This document shows, piece by piece, positions 11,593 through 23,160 of a stretch of DNA of 64,000 nt. Position numbers and translations under genes: made by a program. The stretch comes from Progne subis subis (taxonomy: Eukaryota > Chordata > Aves > Passeriformes > Hirundinidae). Location: assembly GCA_022316685.1 (NCBI GenBank), contig JAKJHU010000463.1, forward strand, positions 62,001 to 126,000, given 5' to 3'. Numbering within the stretch: position 1 is the stretch's first letter; every line of letters starts with the position of its first letter. The notes under the pieces were generated by a model, which worked only from the letters and a program-made list of their open reading frames with translations, was not told the origin of the DNA and made no database searches.

Positions 11593-12505
11593 CCCCCTCA
11601 CAGTTCCCAGGCATACCAGGCTCTTGTGAATTCCCTTCATAATTCTCAGCTCCTGGGTCTAAGGACTTACTTTTTCTCAGACCCGTTTTTGGTGGTAGCA
11701 AACCAAGAAACCCCCGGTACCAGGAGAATCTTGGTCTCCCTCACTCCCTTCGTGGTTCAATCCTCTCACCTATTATTCTGTTGCACTATCTTGTCTTTTG
11801 CCAACTGTTTGCCTCATTCCTAATCTTTCTCCCAATCTGTCCTCCCTGACTATATCCTTCTAGCCACTTTGCCTTGCAATCCCTCTTAGTCTACTACTAA
11901 AGTTACCAACTAAAGTTACCAGCTTTTCTTCTCAAAGAAAATGGAACTTGACTCAATTGCTCCCCTCCTTATTCACCTCACCCAGCGATCTGATCACTCC
12001 CTTCTCCTCGAGGACCTTCCCCTGGGTTCTCCGGCTGGGACCCTCCCTGCCAGTCCCTCCCAGGGAACCTCACTCATTCTCTCTTTTCTCTTCCCTCTTT
12101 TCCCAGCTGGTCTCCTCACAGAGAGCTGAAAACATGGTACTGAGAGGTTCACACTTGCTTTGGGGGTCTGGGCTACCAGCCCCCATTTTAGATATTCTAC
12201 ACACACAAACACACAGCCACACCCCTGCCCAACCCCATGGTACTTACACAGTCCATTTCTCCACACGGTTCTTGTGCACAAGACGTTTTACAGGCACCTT
12301 TACCTTTAGCTGGCACTCCAATGGCAGCCTTCGTCCGTGCCTCCTATTGCTGTCTTCCTTTGCTGATGCATTATCGTAACTGGAACTCCTTCTCCAAGGG
12401 AGCCTGGTCTAAGCTCGGGTCCACCTTAAAAGAGCTGGTGGGGAGCTCCTTCCTGAGACTAGCCGTCCTTCCCCAGGCTGGAGTTCCTGGGTTTCAACAT
12501 GAAAT
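11593..12505 (-). other. ERV-A 5' untranslated leader
   Basis: Sequence between the nested LTR and the 5' LTR, matched by 40337-41186 in ERV-B. It would hold the splice donor and packaging signal. No conserved coding frame is visible. Confidence 0.7.
12485..12502 (-). other. Degenerate primer-binding site, tRNA-Phe-like
   Basis: On the minus strand this reads TCATGTTGAAACCCAGGA, three bases after the LTR. It matches 13 of 18 positions of the expected tRNA-Phe site TGGTGCCGAAACCCGGGA; three of the five mismatches fit CpG decay. Confidence 0.55.
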
Positions 12506-13345
12506 TGTTATAAATGAACCTCAATATGTCTAATTTAATAAGCAACAAAGTTGAATTTAGCATCAATGCAATTTGATTTAAGTAGCATTTTATAATCAAG
12601 CATATACAAAAATTTGGCAGTGATTAATTAATGATAAGTAATGCTTGGATAAAGCATAAGCAAAATGACTGGGGTAGCGAGCAGGGCTTTCTCACCCTAC
12701 CTCACATGCAAAACAAAGTAATCAACTTAAACTTATATACTGTATGCTGATACATATTCATTAATATTTCTCGTAAATCTCCTCCTATTTTCAATTTGTA
12801 AAATCTATGTCACTATACTACATAGCTATTGCTCCACTTGTTCTTAGGTTGTCTTCTTGGCTTTTTGGTGGTCTTCTTCAGATGAATGCTCATTGCCTTC
12901 CTCTCCTCCTATGAATAACCTTACTGATTGTGCGTGCACTCTAAATTTTGTGTTATACATAACTAAGCATTGTGTTCCAAAAAGTAATTTTTTCATGGAT
13001 CAAACCACCACCCAAACTCCCTGCCTTGGAATAGTCCCAACTTTGTCCATCTCAAGGCCAGTTCTATCTTAAGACATCCTGTATCCCATCACATCTGCCA
13101 AGGGCCCATCTCCCTACCTTGGAGTTGTCCCAGCTTTGGCCAATCCATCTTTGAAACTCTTGCTTATCCCAAACTGCATCCTGTATCTTATTTTTCTCAT
13201 GTAGCATCTGCCAAGGGACCCATCTGCTTTGTAACACTACTCACATCTACTTTGTTCTTTACTACTTTATAACAACAATTTTCTAAAATATATCTTTTAA
13301 AATATTGATACAGTTACAATTAGCATGAATTGTTTTCATTGAGCA
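12506..13345 (-). repeat. ERV-A 5' LTR
   Basis: Homologous to the 3' LTR at 1229-2072, beginning TGTTATAAATG on the plus strand. Homology stops at about 13340, before the canonical terminus seen in the 3' LTR, so the outer end is truncated or rearranged. It shows many substitutions and small indels against the 3' LTR. Confidence 0.85.
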
Positions 13346-13534
13346 TATCTTTATAGATTGAGATCAGCAATTTCTGATATTGATCCTCAGCACATTAAAT
13401 GCAGTCTGAATAGATATGAAAATCAAGACCCTTCATGGCTCACAATCAATCAGACTTCGTCCCCACCCCCTGCCCACCATTTCCCTCATTCAACCCTGGG
13501 CACTCCTATGGATCAGGAATGGTTTGGCCAACAG
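13346..13534. other. Short unassigned spacer
   Basis: Lies between the ERV-A LTR and a CR1 tail. No coding or repeat signal recognised. Confidence 0.5.
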
Positions 13535-13836
13535 GACCAGGGCAGTGATTCTTCCTCTGTGCTCGGCACTGGTTGGGCAGCACCTCAAGGTGGGCAACAC
13601 CTGCTGTGTCCAGTTCTGGACCCCCCAGTTTATGAAGGACATGGAGGGGCTGGAGTGTGTCCACAGAAGGGCAACAAGGCTGGTGAGGGGTCTGGAGCCA
13701 AGTCCTGTGAGGCTGAGTGGCTGAGGAAGCTGGGGTTGTTTATCCTTAAGAAGAGGCTCAAGGGGCAATGTCAGGCACAGGTTGGACTTGGTGATGTCCA
13801 AGGCCATTTCCAACCTTGCTGATTCTGTGATTCTCT
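13535..13836 (+). mobile_element. CR1 LINE 3' fragment
   Basis: Contains the avian CR1 3' landmarks: a stretch about a tested object of 'ggggctggagtgtgtccacagaagggcaacaaggctggtgaggggtctgga' type at 13650, and the tail GGTTGGACTTGGTGATGTCC then CCTTGCTGATTCTGTGATTC with the ATTCTRTG repeat. The middle of the 3' region is deleted. Confidence 0.85.
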
Positions 13837-13889
13837 GAAACCACCCTTGCAGCAGTTTCAGGATGAGTCCTGGGCCTACTCCAGAATGT

Positions 13890-14035
13890 CCAACAGCCCA
13901 GGTCCCTCAGCGTCTCCTCACAGCCCCAAAGCCCATCCTGTCAGTCCTGCAGAGCCTCTGCAGCTCCTCCTCCTTGCCCAGAACAGGGAGCCCCACAGCC
14001 AGACACAGCAGCCCAGATGTGCCCCCCTGGTCTGT
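13890..14035 (-). mobile_element. CR1 LINE fragment
   Basis: A reverse-strand CR1 piece: GGTCCCTCAGCGTCTCCTCA, then a stretch of the 'gagccccacagccagacacagcagcccagatgtg' kind that corresponds to the usual CR1 3' region. Diverged. Confidence 0.6.
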
Positions 14036-14920
14036 GGTGCCTCTGGCAAGGGAGCAGCACCAGGCACTGCAGGAGGCTGCAGACAATTCCTGAAGCACTT
14101 GGAGGATGATCTTGCTCCCCAAGGGATGTTCTCATGATGCCGGGAACTCAGGCACTGAAATGGGGAGTAGGGCCAGAGAGGAAATGGCAACCAGGGATGG
14201 GCTGTTTGCAGGGGAGGGAAAAGAGGTGGGCAAGAGGAAAATATTTGTAGGAGGAAGAGTAAAGAAAGCCAAGGTGAAACAAGGGAAATGCTCAGGGCAG
14301 TTTGGAGCTGGCTGAAAGGCAACACTGTCTCTGAGCAACATCTGCAGTGGCACAGGAAACTCACAGCTCATGGGAACAAATTTTCTGGCTGACTTCAGAG
14401 GCCACCACAAAGCTGCGTGGTTTCCCTGCTGTCCGACAGCCCTTCCTGGCCCCAGGGGCTGATGGCATTTGTGCTCACTCAGGTTCATCTCCCCACACCA
14501 ACACCTTGGGGGTGCTCACGCCTGCTCTGGGCAGTGCAAACAGGGGCTCCTGAGCCAGTGCTGCCGTGTCTGTGCCTGCAAGGATGCGGCACCTGTGTGA
14601 GCTGGGGGAGAGGCCAGGGCTGCAGAGGGGGGATGTTGTTGGCAGGTGCATGAGGACGCTGTGGGACGCTGCCCTGGGGTGTCCAGCGCAGTGGGGATGG
14701 ATCAGCCCCTGCTCTGCTGCTCCTTCCCATCTCCCCCAGGCACCTTGCAGAGCCCCAGCCATGCTGTTTGCCCCCAGCCTGCCCACGGCCACCCTGGGGC
14801 TGCTCACGGGGCTTTTCTCTGCTGAGCATTGGCCTGGGTGTGTTCTGGAGAGAGCCTGGGCAAGGAGCCTCAAGCCCTGTCTTGCAATGCAAGATGTAAC
14901 CAAAAAAGTGTATTCTATTA
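14036..14920. other. GC-rich unassigned stretch
   Basis: Open frames on both strands come from base composition. I see no motif, signal or repeat that I can name. Confidence 0.4.
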
Positions 14921-14924
14921 CCAT

Positions 14925-15626
14925 CTGCTAAAACCAGGAGGGCAGGTTGTTTACCTCTTCCATGAGCCATTCCTCATATCACTGAGGGGGATCTTCTCTT
15001 AATGGGCCAGCTGTTAAAACCAAATGGGGCAGCGTTCTTGATCTCTTCCATGACCCATCCTCCCTCCAGGGAGATATCTTCTGTCAATGGGCCATTGAGT
15101 CTCACTGCATGACTGATAAAATTACATCATCCCATTGTGAGATGCTCCACCTAGAGGGAGGAGCCAAGCATTCCCACCTGGATATAATCTGAGATTTAAA
15201 ACACCAGGAGCAGCCCGGTTTCCACTGGATTCCCAGAGGAAGACCAGACCCATCTGCACCACCACTGGACCTTCAGAGGAAAACTCCACCCTTCTACAAG
15301 ATCATTCCTTCAACAAAACCACTTCTGTCACACCAGGAGGACTGCAGCCACGATTTGATTGGACTGCAAGCAACACCCTGACTACCCGGGTGTCAGGTTG
15401 GATTCTGAGTCTTATTTTTTGGGGTTTTTTGGTGGTGTTTTCTTTTACTACTGCATTTTTAGTTTAATTTTCCTACTGAAGAACTGTTATTCCTATTGCC
15501 ATATTTTTGCTTGAAAGCCCATTAATTTCAAAATTATAATTCAAAGAGAGGGGGTTTGCATTTCCCATTTCAAGGGATGCTCCTGCCTTCCATAGCAGAC
15601 CCCTGTCTTACCAGCACAAGACAGGG
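14925..15626 (+). mobile_element. Probable solo LTR
   Basis: An AT-richer block with promoter-like ATTTAAAACACC near 15195 and a T-rich 3' part. It ends in sequence (AAGAACTGTTATTCCTATTG near 15476, then CAAGACA at 15626) that recurs in part at 51938. It looks like an avian ERV LTR in plus orientation. The 5' limit is uncertain (14889 or 14925) and no target duplication is evident. Confidence 0.5.
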
Positions 15627-16177
15627 GGAGCTCGGCTCAGATATCCAGAGGTGTCCCTGGGTTGGGTTTTTTTTGGTTGGGGATGTTTGGAAAAGTAAGA
15701 ACTCCAAAGCTGGGTGGAAAATGCCCCTTGTGGGGACATTGGGGGGTCCCAGTGGTGGCTGCTGGCAGAGGCAGCCTGGAGGAGCAGAGCCCTGTGTCCC
15801 CCTGGAGCCCAGAGAGGGGGAAGTGCTGAAATTTGCAGGACCCTCAACAGCTTGGAGAGGGGCAGGGGGGACTCCTTGGAGCCCCTGCACTCCAAAGCAG
15901 AGAATAAGAGGAGAAGGGACCCTGGGACCCCAAAATCCCAAGCATTCCTAAATAGAAAATGGAAAAGGGGTGAGCTTTTCAGATTCCTGGGATTCTCAGC
16001 AGCCTGGGGAGGGCAGGGAGACCAGAGACAGGGAACTACAGAAAGGAATTTTCAGGGCTGCTCTTGGTGTTTGATAGGCTATTAGAGACTCCAGATGTCT
16101 GGTGACTTGTAGAGATGGACTTGAGCAAAGGGACATTCAAACTCAACAAACTCATCCCTTGATTTTCCCCAAACCAG
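15627..16177. other. Unassigned upstream region of zinc-finger gene 1
   Basis: No confident exon. The 3' end (TTTTCCCCAAACCAG at 16163-16177) is a good splice acceptor for the first recognisable exon of the zinc-finger gene. Confidence 0.45.
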
Positions 16178-17365
16178 GATTTCCCATTCTCAAACATTGG
16201 CCAGATGGAGGAGGAGGCTGTGAGGAAGAGGATGATGCCGCAAAACAGCCAGGCAGGTGAGGAGGAAGTCAGTGCCCCTTTCCCCCTCTCTCCTGCTCCA
16301 TCTCCCAGCCCAGCATGGCCCCTGGCTGCAGGACAACCCCGCTGCCAACGCCGTCCTGCTGGGGATGTGTTGGGAGAATCTCCTTCCCCTTCCCTGTGGC
16401 ACAGAGGCAAATCCCATCCTGTCCTTGTCCTTCCTCCCCCAGACAAGGAGCTGTGGCAGGAGACCAGGAAGGACAAATCCCCACGGCAGGACCTCATGGA
16501 AGAGGCCGTTTTGAGTGGCTCCATGGCACAGGAATCAAATCGGGAGAAAAAGTGCCGGAGATCTGACAGGAGGAAGGACTCCAAACCCATCCCAGGGTGC
16601 TCTGAGGAGGAAAGACCCACCCTGTGCCAGGAAGGTGGACAGAGCTTGAGCCAGAGCAACACCACTGTCCAGCACCAGATCATCCACACTGGGGAGAGAC
16701 CCTACGAGTGTCCCAAGTGTCAGAAGAGTTTTAAGAGAAGCTCCAATCTCCTCGTGCACCAGCAGATTCACACAGAGGAGAGGCTCTTCCGCTGCCCTGA
16801 CTGCAGGAAGGGCTTCAAGCACAACTCCTACCTCATCACCCACCGGCGCATCCACACTGGGGAGAGGCCCTACAAGTGTGGGCAATGTGGGATGAGCTTC
16901 AGCCACAGGTCCAACCTGATCTCCCACCAGAGGATCCACACCAAGGAATGGCCCTATGAGTGTGAGCAATGTGGGAAGAGCTTCAGGCAGCGCTCCCACT
17001 TGATCCGCCACCAAAACATCCACGCTGAGGAAAGGCCATACAAGTGTGGGGAATGTGGGAAGGGCTTCAACCAGAGGTCCCAATTGACCATCCACCAAAT
17101 GATCCACACAGTGGAGAGACCCTATGAGTGTCCTGAGTGTGGGAAGAGGTTTCAGACCAGCTCCAATCTCCTCCAGCACCAGCGGATTCACACAGAGGAG
17201 AGGCCCTTCCACTGCCCCGACTGCAGGAAGGGCTTCAAGCACAACTCCCACCTCATCAGGCACCAGCGCATCCACACTGGGGAGAGGCCCTACGAGTGTC
17301 CCCAGTGTGGGAAGCGCTTCACCTAGAAGTCTCACCTGAGCCGACACCAACAGAGTCACCAGTAA
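16178..17365 (+). pseudogene. C2H2 zinc-finger gene 1, last finger cut by a stop
   Basis: Likely a nuclear DNA-binding protein of the avian multi-C2H2 family. The first visible exon is 16178-16256 (ATG at 16205). A 186-bp intron, 16257-16442, has GT and AG ends and is itself open in frame, so the genomic frame reads through it. The main exon starts at 16443. After an acidic linker it encodes seven complete fingers of the CX2CX12HX3H type with TGERPY-like linkers, from about 16690 to 17280. The eighth stops at TAG 17324-17326 after its cysteine pair, although the matching downstream sequence continues to a TAA at 17363. It may still make a seven-finger protein, so pseudogene status is uncertain. 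No KRAB or SCAN domain is visible. It is a paralogue of the gene at 48785-50066. Confidence 0.8.
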
Positions 17366-17645
17366 GGGAAACCCTGGCGTGTACCCCGAGTGCAGGCAGT
17401 GTTTTGTGTGAGTCTCCAACTTCATCCCCCATCTGAAGACTGACATTGGGAAGAGTCCTTGTGACCCACATTTCCCGTGACCCAAGCTGAGGAGTCACCA
17501 GTCCCTTTCTCTGCCCCTGGCAATGATGTGAGGTGGTCCTGGCCGTGGTCCCGACATTGTATTTGATCCCATCTCAGGTCATTGCCAGGGGCAGGAAAGG
17601 GACTCTCTCTCTTCCCCAAGGACAAGGGTCCTTTCCCAGCAGGAG
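17366..17645. other. 3' flank of zinc-finger gene 1
   Basis: Diverged former zinc-finger sequence and untranslated region; no separate gene. Confidence 0.4.
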
Positions 17646-17800
17646 GAAATATGTGGCTGGGAATAGCCATTCTGTGCTGTTGTAGTTGTCCCTGTATATC
17701 ATTTCTCTTATCCCTTCTGTTCCTAGTTTTTCCTTATCTTGTTGCTATTACCAGTAAATTGTCCTTATCCCACCCCAGAATCTTTGCCTTTTGTATTTTC
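17646..17800 (+). mobile_element. LTR 3'-end fragment
   Basis: The stretch ending CCAGTAAATTGTCCTTATCCCACCCCAGAATC followed by a T-rich tail resembles the R-U5 end of avian ERV LTRs. It is short and without borders. Bases 17801-17984 after it are unassigned. Confidence 0.4.
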
Positions 17801-17984
17801 CATGGGAGGCTGGAAGCCAGTGAGGGGCAGCTCGGTTTTAGTGGGAGCATAAAATTTGGGAAACCCTTTCCTAAATCCCAGCCCATGGAAACCGAGCATC
17901 CCAGCTGGTGCCAGCCCTGGTTGCCCTGGCAGCAGCCTTGGGAGTGGGTCCCTGGCTGGGGGCTGTGGGAACCTCTTCACTCTG

Positions 17985-18258
17985 GTGCCCAGGGACAGCA
18001 CTGGAGGGAAGGGCTGGAGCTGAGTCGGGGCAGCTTTAGGTTGGATGTCAGGAAAAGGTTTTTCCCCCAGAGGCTGCTGGGGCACTGAACAGGCTCCCAG
18101 GGAAGGGTCACAGCTCCAGGGCTCTGGGAGCTCCAGCAGCATTTGGACACCGCTGCCAGGCCCAGGCTGGGATTGTTGGGGTGTCCTGTGCAGGGCCAGG
18201 AGCTGGACTCGAGGATCCTGATGGCTCCCTCCCAACTCAGCCAATTCTGTGCTTCTGG
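17985..18258 (+). mobile_element. CR1 LINE 3' end
   Basis: Typical CR1 3' landmarks in order: GGCAGCTTTAGGTTGGATGT, GAAAAGGTTTTTCCCCCAGA, an AACAGGCTCCCAGGGAAGGG segment, then CAGGAGCTGGACTCGAGGAT and the terminal CCAATTCTGTGCTTCTG. The same CR1 type lies in the inverted arms. Confidence 0.88.
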
Positions 18259-18390
18259 GATCCCATGGCCCTGGGAATGGGACTGCAAATGGTTGCCATG
18301 GCAACGGGCTCTGGCTCCAGGCCTGAGCTGGTGTCCATGGAACCACCCCTGGCATGGGATCTGCATGGAGCTGCCAAGGGACCGACCCGA

Positions 18391-18595
18391 GCAACAGGGG
18401 CTGGTGATGGTTGTCATGGAAACTGACCATAGCAACAGGGGCTGGTGATGGTTGTCATGGAAACTGACCCTAGCAACAGGGGCTGGTGATGGTTGCCATG
18501 GAAACTGACCCTAGCAACAGGGGCTGGTGATGGCTGCCATGGAAACTGACCCTAGCAACAGGGGATGGTGATGGTTGCCTGCTAAGGAACCGAGC
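18391..18595 (+). repeat. 41-bp tandem repeat, five units
   Basis: Units begin GCAACAGGGG at 18391, 18432, 18473, 18514 and 18555, exactly 41 bp apart, and contain TTGYCATGGAAACTGACC. The array is nearly perfect, so it is recent or homogenised. A degenerate copy precedes it from about 18290. Confidence 0.95.
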
Positions 18596-18596
18596 T

Positions 18597-18905
18597 GTCA
18601 CAGGCCCTCAGAGGGGTTCCATGGGGAATTTCCAAGAGTCTCCAGGCTGTTCCAGAGCTGGAATGTCACAGGCAGAGACAGGGGCTCCATGGAGACCTCC
18701 CAGGGGTTTCTGGGGATGCTCAAGAGCCCTGTGGTCAGAGGCAGTCACAGCCATTCCATGCTGACATCCCAGGGCACCTTGGGCTGCAAAGGCACCGATC
18801 TGTCACAGGCACTCACGGGGGCTCCACGGTGACATCCCAGGAGTCCCCAGGCTGCCAAAGAGCCGGGATGTCCCAGACACTCACAGGGGTTCCTGTCATG
18901 GGCAG
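18597..18905 (+). repeat. About 68-bp degenerate tandem repeat
   Basis: Units containing GTCACAGGC... and TCCATGG...ACATCCCAGG motifs recur at 18597, 18665, about 18733, 18802 and 18869. It is much more diverged than the adjoining 41-bp array. Confidence 0.75.
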
Positions 18906-19890
18906 AGTGGGGGCTTCAGGCAAAAAGCTTTATTTCTTCATTGGAGAAACTCTTGCTGAGTCATGAGGTGGAGAAATGACACCCAAAAGCCACCATGGAT
19001 AATCAAACCCCTCTAGGATGCCTAGACTTTTAAGATTCCATCTAAGAGAGGAGACTGGGAGTGGCTGGATCCAATCCTAGCCCCAGCCTTTGCCAAAAGT
19101 TTACATGCAAAAGATTGGACAGATGAGATTGAACTGTATGCTGTTTGTCCCACAGGATTAACGATGGAATACCAGATATATTTCTATAAATACAACTATG
19201 ATTGATTATGATCAGGGTTAGACTGAAAAATTTACTTACACTATAGAGTAAATTAAAAAAAAAAAAAAGAGTTATTTACACCATAGTATAGGAGCTATAA
19301 CAAGTATAGAATATAGGGCTCTAGGAAGCAATTCTGAAGTAAACAGGGCCTTTGTTGGAGTTGTTTGAGCCCATTGCAGGCAGAGCCTCCTGCTCCAGCA
19401 GGAACTGCCTTTCCTGTGCCAGGACCAGGGCAGATCCCGCTGCAGGAAAAGCCCCAGGCCAGCCCCAGCACAGTGAAGGCCTCGGGCACAAGTGCAGAGT
19501 GCCGTGCTGGGAGCTGTGCCAGGGAGAGCCTGAGGCACCAAAGGCACCTTGGCAGCAGCAGCTGCTTCCAGGCCATGGCCAGAAGCCTCCCTTGGCAAGG
19601 CGGCCTGGTGGCCACCACTGCAGAGCTGCTGCTCCAGGGCTCATTCCTGGCTGGGCTCTGCCCCAGCCCACAGAGTGTGACCTGAGCCCTGACTCTGTCC
19701 CAGCCGCTGTGCCTGAGCCCTGCAAAGCCTAAAGGTCACCTGTGCCAGCCTGGCTCTGTCAGCCCCTGGGGCAGGGCAGGGAAAGGCCAGAGAAGGGGCT
19801 GGCTTTGGCTGCTGCATGTGGGCTCCAGCAGAGACAAGGAGGAGTCAAGGCAGTGGATGGAGTCCAGTGAGCAGCCCCTTCTCCCCATGC
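18906..19890. other. Unassigned, part AT-rich, part GC-rich
   Basis: 18906-19330 is AT-rich with an A13 run at 19256 and could be an old LTR. 19331-19890 is GC-rich with no supported gene. Confidence 0.35.
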
Positions 19891-19892
19891 AA

Positions 19893-20185
19893 TCCTGGAA
19901 TGCTTTGGATGGGGAGAGCTCTGCAGTGCTCATCTCATCCAAACCCCTGCCATGAGGAGGGACATCTTTCACCAGATCAGGCTGTTCAGAGCCCTGTCCC
20001 AGCTGGACTTGGATGTTTCCAGGGATGGGGCATTGAGCACCTCCATGGGAACCTGTCCTGGTGTATCACCAACCTCATCATCAAAAATTTCCTCCTTATC
20101 TCCTTTATGTGAACCTCCCTTCCTTTAGTTTAAAACTACCACCCTTTGTCCTATTATGACAGGCCCTACTAAAACCTTTGTCCAC
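19893..20185 (-). mobile_element. CR1 LINE 3' fragment
   Basis: Reverse-strand CR1 landmarks: CATCCAAACCCCTGCCATGA, GAGGGACATCTTTCACCAGA, CAGGGATGGGGCATTGAGCA, TCACCAACCTCATCATCAAA and GTTTAAAACTACCACCCTTT, with CTTTGTCCTATTATGACAGG at the end. Confidence 0.9.
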
Positions 20186-20236
20186 CATTGCATTTCCCAT
20201 CAGCTGGGTTTCCATGATAATTGCCATGACAGGTGT

Positions 20237-21376
20237 AATGGTTTTAATTTAATAAAACCAGGCAGAAACACCAATTAATGTAGGACTTTTAGTATTTATT
20301 CTCTTTTTGTGGAGGGGAGAGACTAGGAGGGGGGAAAATAAAAAAAAAAAAAGTGCAGGCTTAAGCTTAAAAAATGAACAAACCTTTTTTTATTAACACA
20401 CACTAAAAGAAAAAAAACATCCTGAGAAAAAGAAAACTTAATCTAAAACAGAATGACACTTTAAAACACACTTCTCTTAAAAACTATTCACTTTCTTATT
20501 GAACAACAAAGAAAGACACAACTTGAGATTTTCAGTGAGTTCCACTATTTAGACATAATTACTCAATACTTTTTGGAGAAGAGTCTCTGTGTCCTAGGGT
20601 AACTTTATGATGCTTGTATCCCCAATCGTCTGTTCTGTTTGAACTCTGTATATTGAGTCCTGTGCCTTTAAGACTGGTTCTATGAGCAAGGAGAAGCGCG
20701 GAGGTTTTTTTGAGAAAACTGCCTGACTCCTCCACATTCTTCTCCGGACGGGGTGTTCGGCGGAGGCTTGGCTCTCCAAGGCTTGGCTTTTTTTTTCAGA
20801 CTAGTTGGAGAGAAGGGCCACTTGGGTTTGCTTCCCAGAGGGATCCTATACAGGGGTTTTCCCCCAAATTTGTCTCCAAACCAAGACACTCTGTAAGATT
20901 TTTTTATGAAGATATTTGCCACACAACAAAATAGTCCAGTGCTCCCAATATCACACATCTGCTGCCACACAGAGTTTTCACAGACTGTGATGTTCTATCA
21001 GCAAGGCCTCTCAGTGCATCTGGGGTACTATTTACAAATACTTCTAATCTAAAATCATCTTTGTCTCAAAGGCTGAGTCCTCCTTTTAACCCAGGAGTGG
21101 GGGCTTTAAAGTTCCCAAATAAATTTCAATTACATCAGTCCTCAATTTTGATTAGTATAGCATTCTACCCAACATCACTAAGATGCTGCAAAGAACAGTC
21201 AATTTCTCCATAATTTACCCTAGAGAAGTCTGGTTAAAAATGTCCACTTCATCAGTCCTATACCAATATTGTTAGTTCTTTCACTTCTAATCTAACTGAC
21301 TTGATTTGGTGTCTGTTCTATGTAGCCTCTGATTTCTTTCTTTCTCTCAAGGAGGAGTTGTGCTTTAAAAGCTCCA
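20237..21376 (-). mobile_element. Candidate solo LTR, AT-rich
   Basis: On the minus strand the block ends ...TTTTATTAAATTAAAACCATTACA, with AATAAA some 60 bases earlier, as an LTR 3' end would. A start at TGGAGCTTTTAAAGC (21376) is possible. No target duplication matches, so borders and identity are tentative. Confidence 0.35.
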
Positions 21377-23050
21377 TGTTGCTAGGAAAGGGTTAAATCC
21401 GCCCGAGGTTGCAAGGGCCACGTGCAAGTGCCAGGCTGCATGAGCTGTAGAAAATGCAAAGCTGTGCTGATGGAGGAAGCTGGCAGATGTCCTTTTTTCC
21501 ACCCCTCGGTCTCATCCAGGCCGGCCCAGTTCAGAGCTGCCACAGAGCTGTGAAAGGGCTCAACCCAGGCTGCTCCCATGTGGGCAGCAGCTCTCAGGGG
21601 CCCGGCCTGGGCCTGCCCACCGCCCACGATGTTACCTCATGGCTGATTCCAAAGCGAGAGAGAGAGCGATCAGCAGCAGATGAGTTTAAAATGTCCCCTC
21701 CGAAGTCACATCGACATTTCCCTTTGGTCAATTTAGCTGCCAATATCCCGGCCAGCTTTCTGATGGGTCCCTGTCCTCCCCCCACAAAACCAGGGTGATG
21801 GCAGGGAAAAACATTTCACATTTCCCTGTAACCAGAAAACAAAACTGTGCTAACTCATGATAGAAGCCAAAGCTAAAAAATCAGCATTATTTCACATTAT
21901 TGATTTTTAATTAAATTGAAAAAAAAAAAATAAATCACAGTATATTTTGAAATAACTACTACTAATAATAACTATAATACTATATTTCACTTGCACAAAG
22001 AAACCTGAGCACCAGATTTAAACCTTCCTTCTCTCACTCCATGTGGGAGCATTCCAAAACCAATTCTTCCTTCTGTGGTGCTGTTTCCAATGTGCTGTTA
22101 ACAAAATCCATCCTCATCTTCCCAAACCCACAAGTTCTTTGCCTTTTTCCATATGCAACTTTTGCATGCCTTTTAACACATCCAGCAGTTCAGCCTCTTT
22201 TAACTGACTGCCCCACCTATGACAGGGTGCTCTGACCTCAGCTCACTCCAGAGCCAGCAAGATCTAAGAAAGGCCTTCTCATCCACGAATTTCAAATGAA
22301 TTTGTTTCCTCACATTTATATTTAAAAAGTGACATTTTGGTGTGATCTGGCCAGACTCTGCCAGTGTTGTTTTACCAGTGGGCAGGGTCAGCACCAAAGA
22401 CACGAAACACCACCTGAAGGAATCAGTGTCATTTACTGCAGTTCAAAGCAGCAAAGGAGCACAAAAGGAGCAGCTCAGCAATGCACCCAACCATCACTAC
22501 CAAAGATTGCCTGCAGGGATTGAGAAAGATCCATCACCAGGTCCCCTCAGACTTTCCCATCACCCACATGCACACATCAGCTGGGGGAAGCTGTCCCAGC
22601 CAAGGACTGCAGAGCCACTCCCGGACACTGGGAATTGCTGCAGGTGCCTCCAGCCACAGGTGAGGCTCCAACCTGGCTGGGAGAGGGCCCAGCTCTGATA
22701 GTGCTGAATAAACCAACTGACAGCACTTCTAGGGCAGGAACAGCTGGTTTCATCCTCCTCTTGGGTCCCTCCCAAAGCCTGGCCAGGGCCCAAGGAGGAA
22801 CCAAGGGAGGTGACTTTGACCATCCAGCCCCAAACAAGGCCAGATGTCAGATTTCATGGCCTTGTCTGGCTTCTAAACACAGAAAGGTCAATACATGTCT
22901 CACTAATGAGTGGATACATCTATCACACTGCTAATGACCATGCATATTTCACTAATGAGCAGATACAAAGATAACCTTTGGTTGAAGGTTGATGCAGAGG
23001 TCACCTTTGGCTCAGGGCCTGCTGTTCAGGCCTCACTCAGGCCTCTTGTC
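21377..23050. other. Unassigned non-coding stretch
   Basis: Mixed composition with an A12 run near 21921. No supported gene, RNA or repeat border. Confidence 0.4.
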
Positions 23051-23054
23051 CAGG

Positions 23055-23160
23055 CCTGGGATGAGCAGGGACATCTTTCACCACATCAGGTTGTTCAGAG
23101 CCCTGTCCCAGCTGGACTTGAATGTTTCCAGGGATGGGGCATTGACCACCTGCAGCCCCC
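23055..23160 (-). mobile_element. CR1 LINE fragment
   Basis: GGGACATCTTTCACCACATC through CAGGGATGGGGCATTGACCA matches the CR1 piece at 19955-20040 closely. Confidence 0.8.

Larger units (their letters stand above)
1..12430. repeat. Segmental duplication, copy A (partner 30478-41186)
   Basis: The GC-rich flank, the ATGGG and GAAG microsatellites, and the whole minus-strand provirus recur in the same order and orientation at 30478-41186. Because the shared stretch includes more than 1.2 kb of non-viral flank, this is duplication of a genomic segment and not two independent insertions. Copy A carries one extra block, a 1.54 kb LTR at 10050-11592. Copy B lacks the 5' LTR. The duplicated units differ by scattered substitutions and small indels. 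Confidence 0.9.
1229..13345 (-). mobile_element. ERV-A: gammaretrovirus-like provirus with both LTRs
   Basis: Read on the minus strand the order is 5' LTR (12506-13345), primer-binding site, leader with a nested LTR, gag, amber codon, pro-pol without visible integrase, two small frames, env, polypurine tract, 3' LTR (1229-2072). Gammaretroviral features are the capsid type, a PPPY late-domain motif, CX2CX4HX4C nucleocapsid knuckles, the gag-pol amber stop, CWIC in SU and a CX6CC-type site in TM. Every main gene is broken. The two LTRs differ clearly from each other, which points to an old insertion. The primer site resembles that for tRNA-Phe, so an ERV-F-like label is possible but not proven. 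Confidence 0.88.

Noticed and set aside
16535..17485. 316-codon minus-strand frame opposite the zinc-finger exon
   Set aside because: Antisense shadow of the C2H2 repeats; its periodic Leu/Val/Pro pattern follows the finger period.
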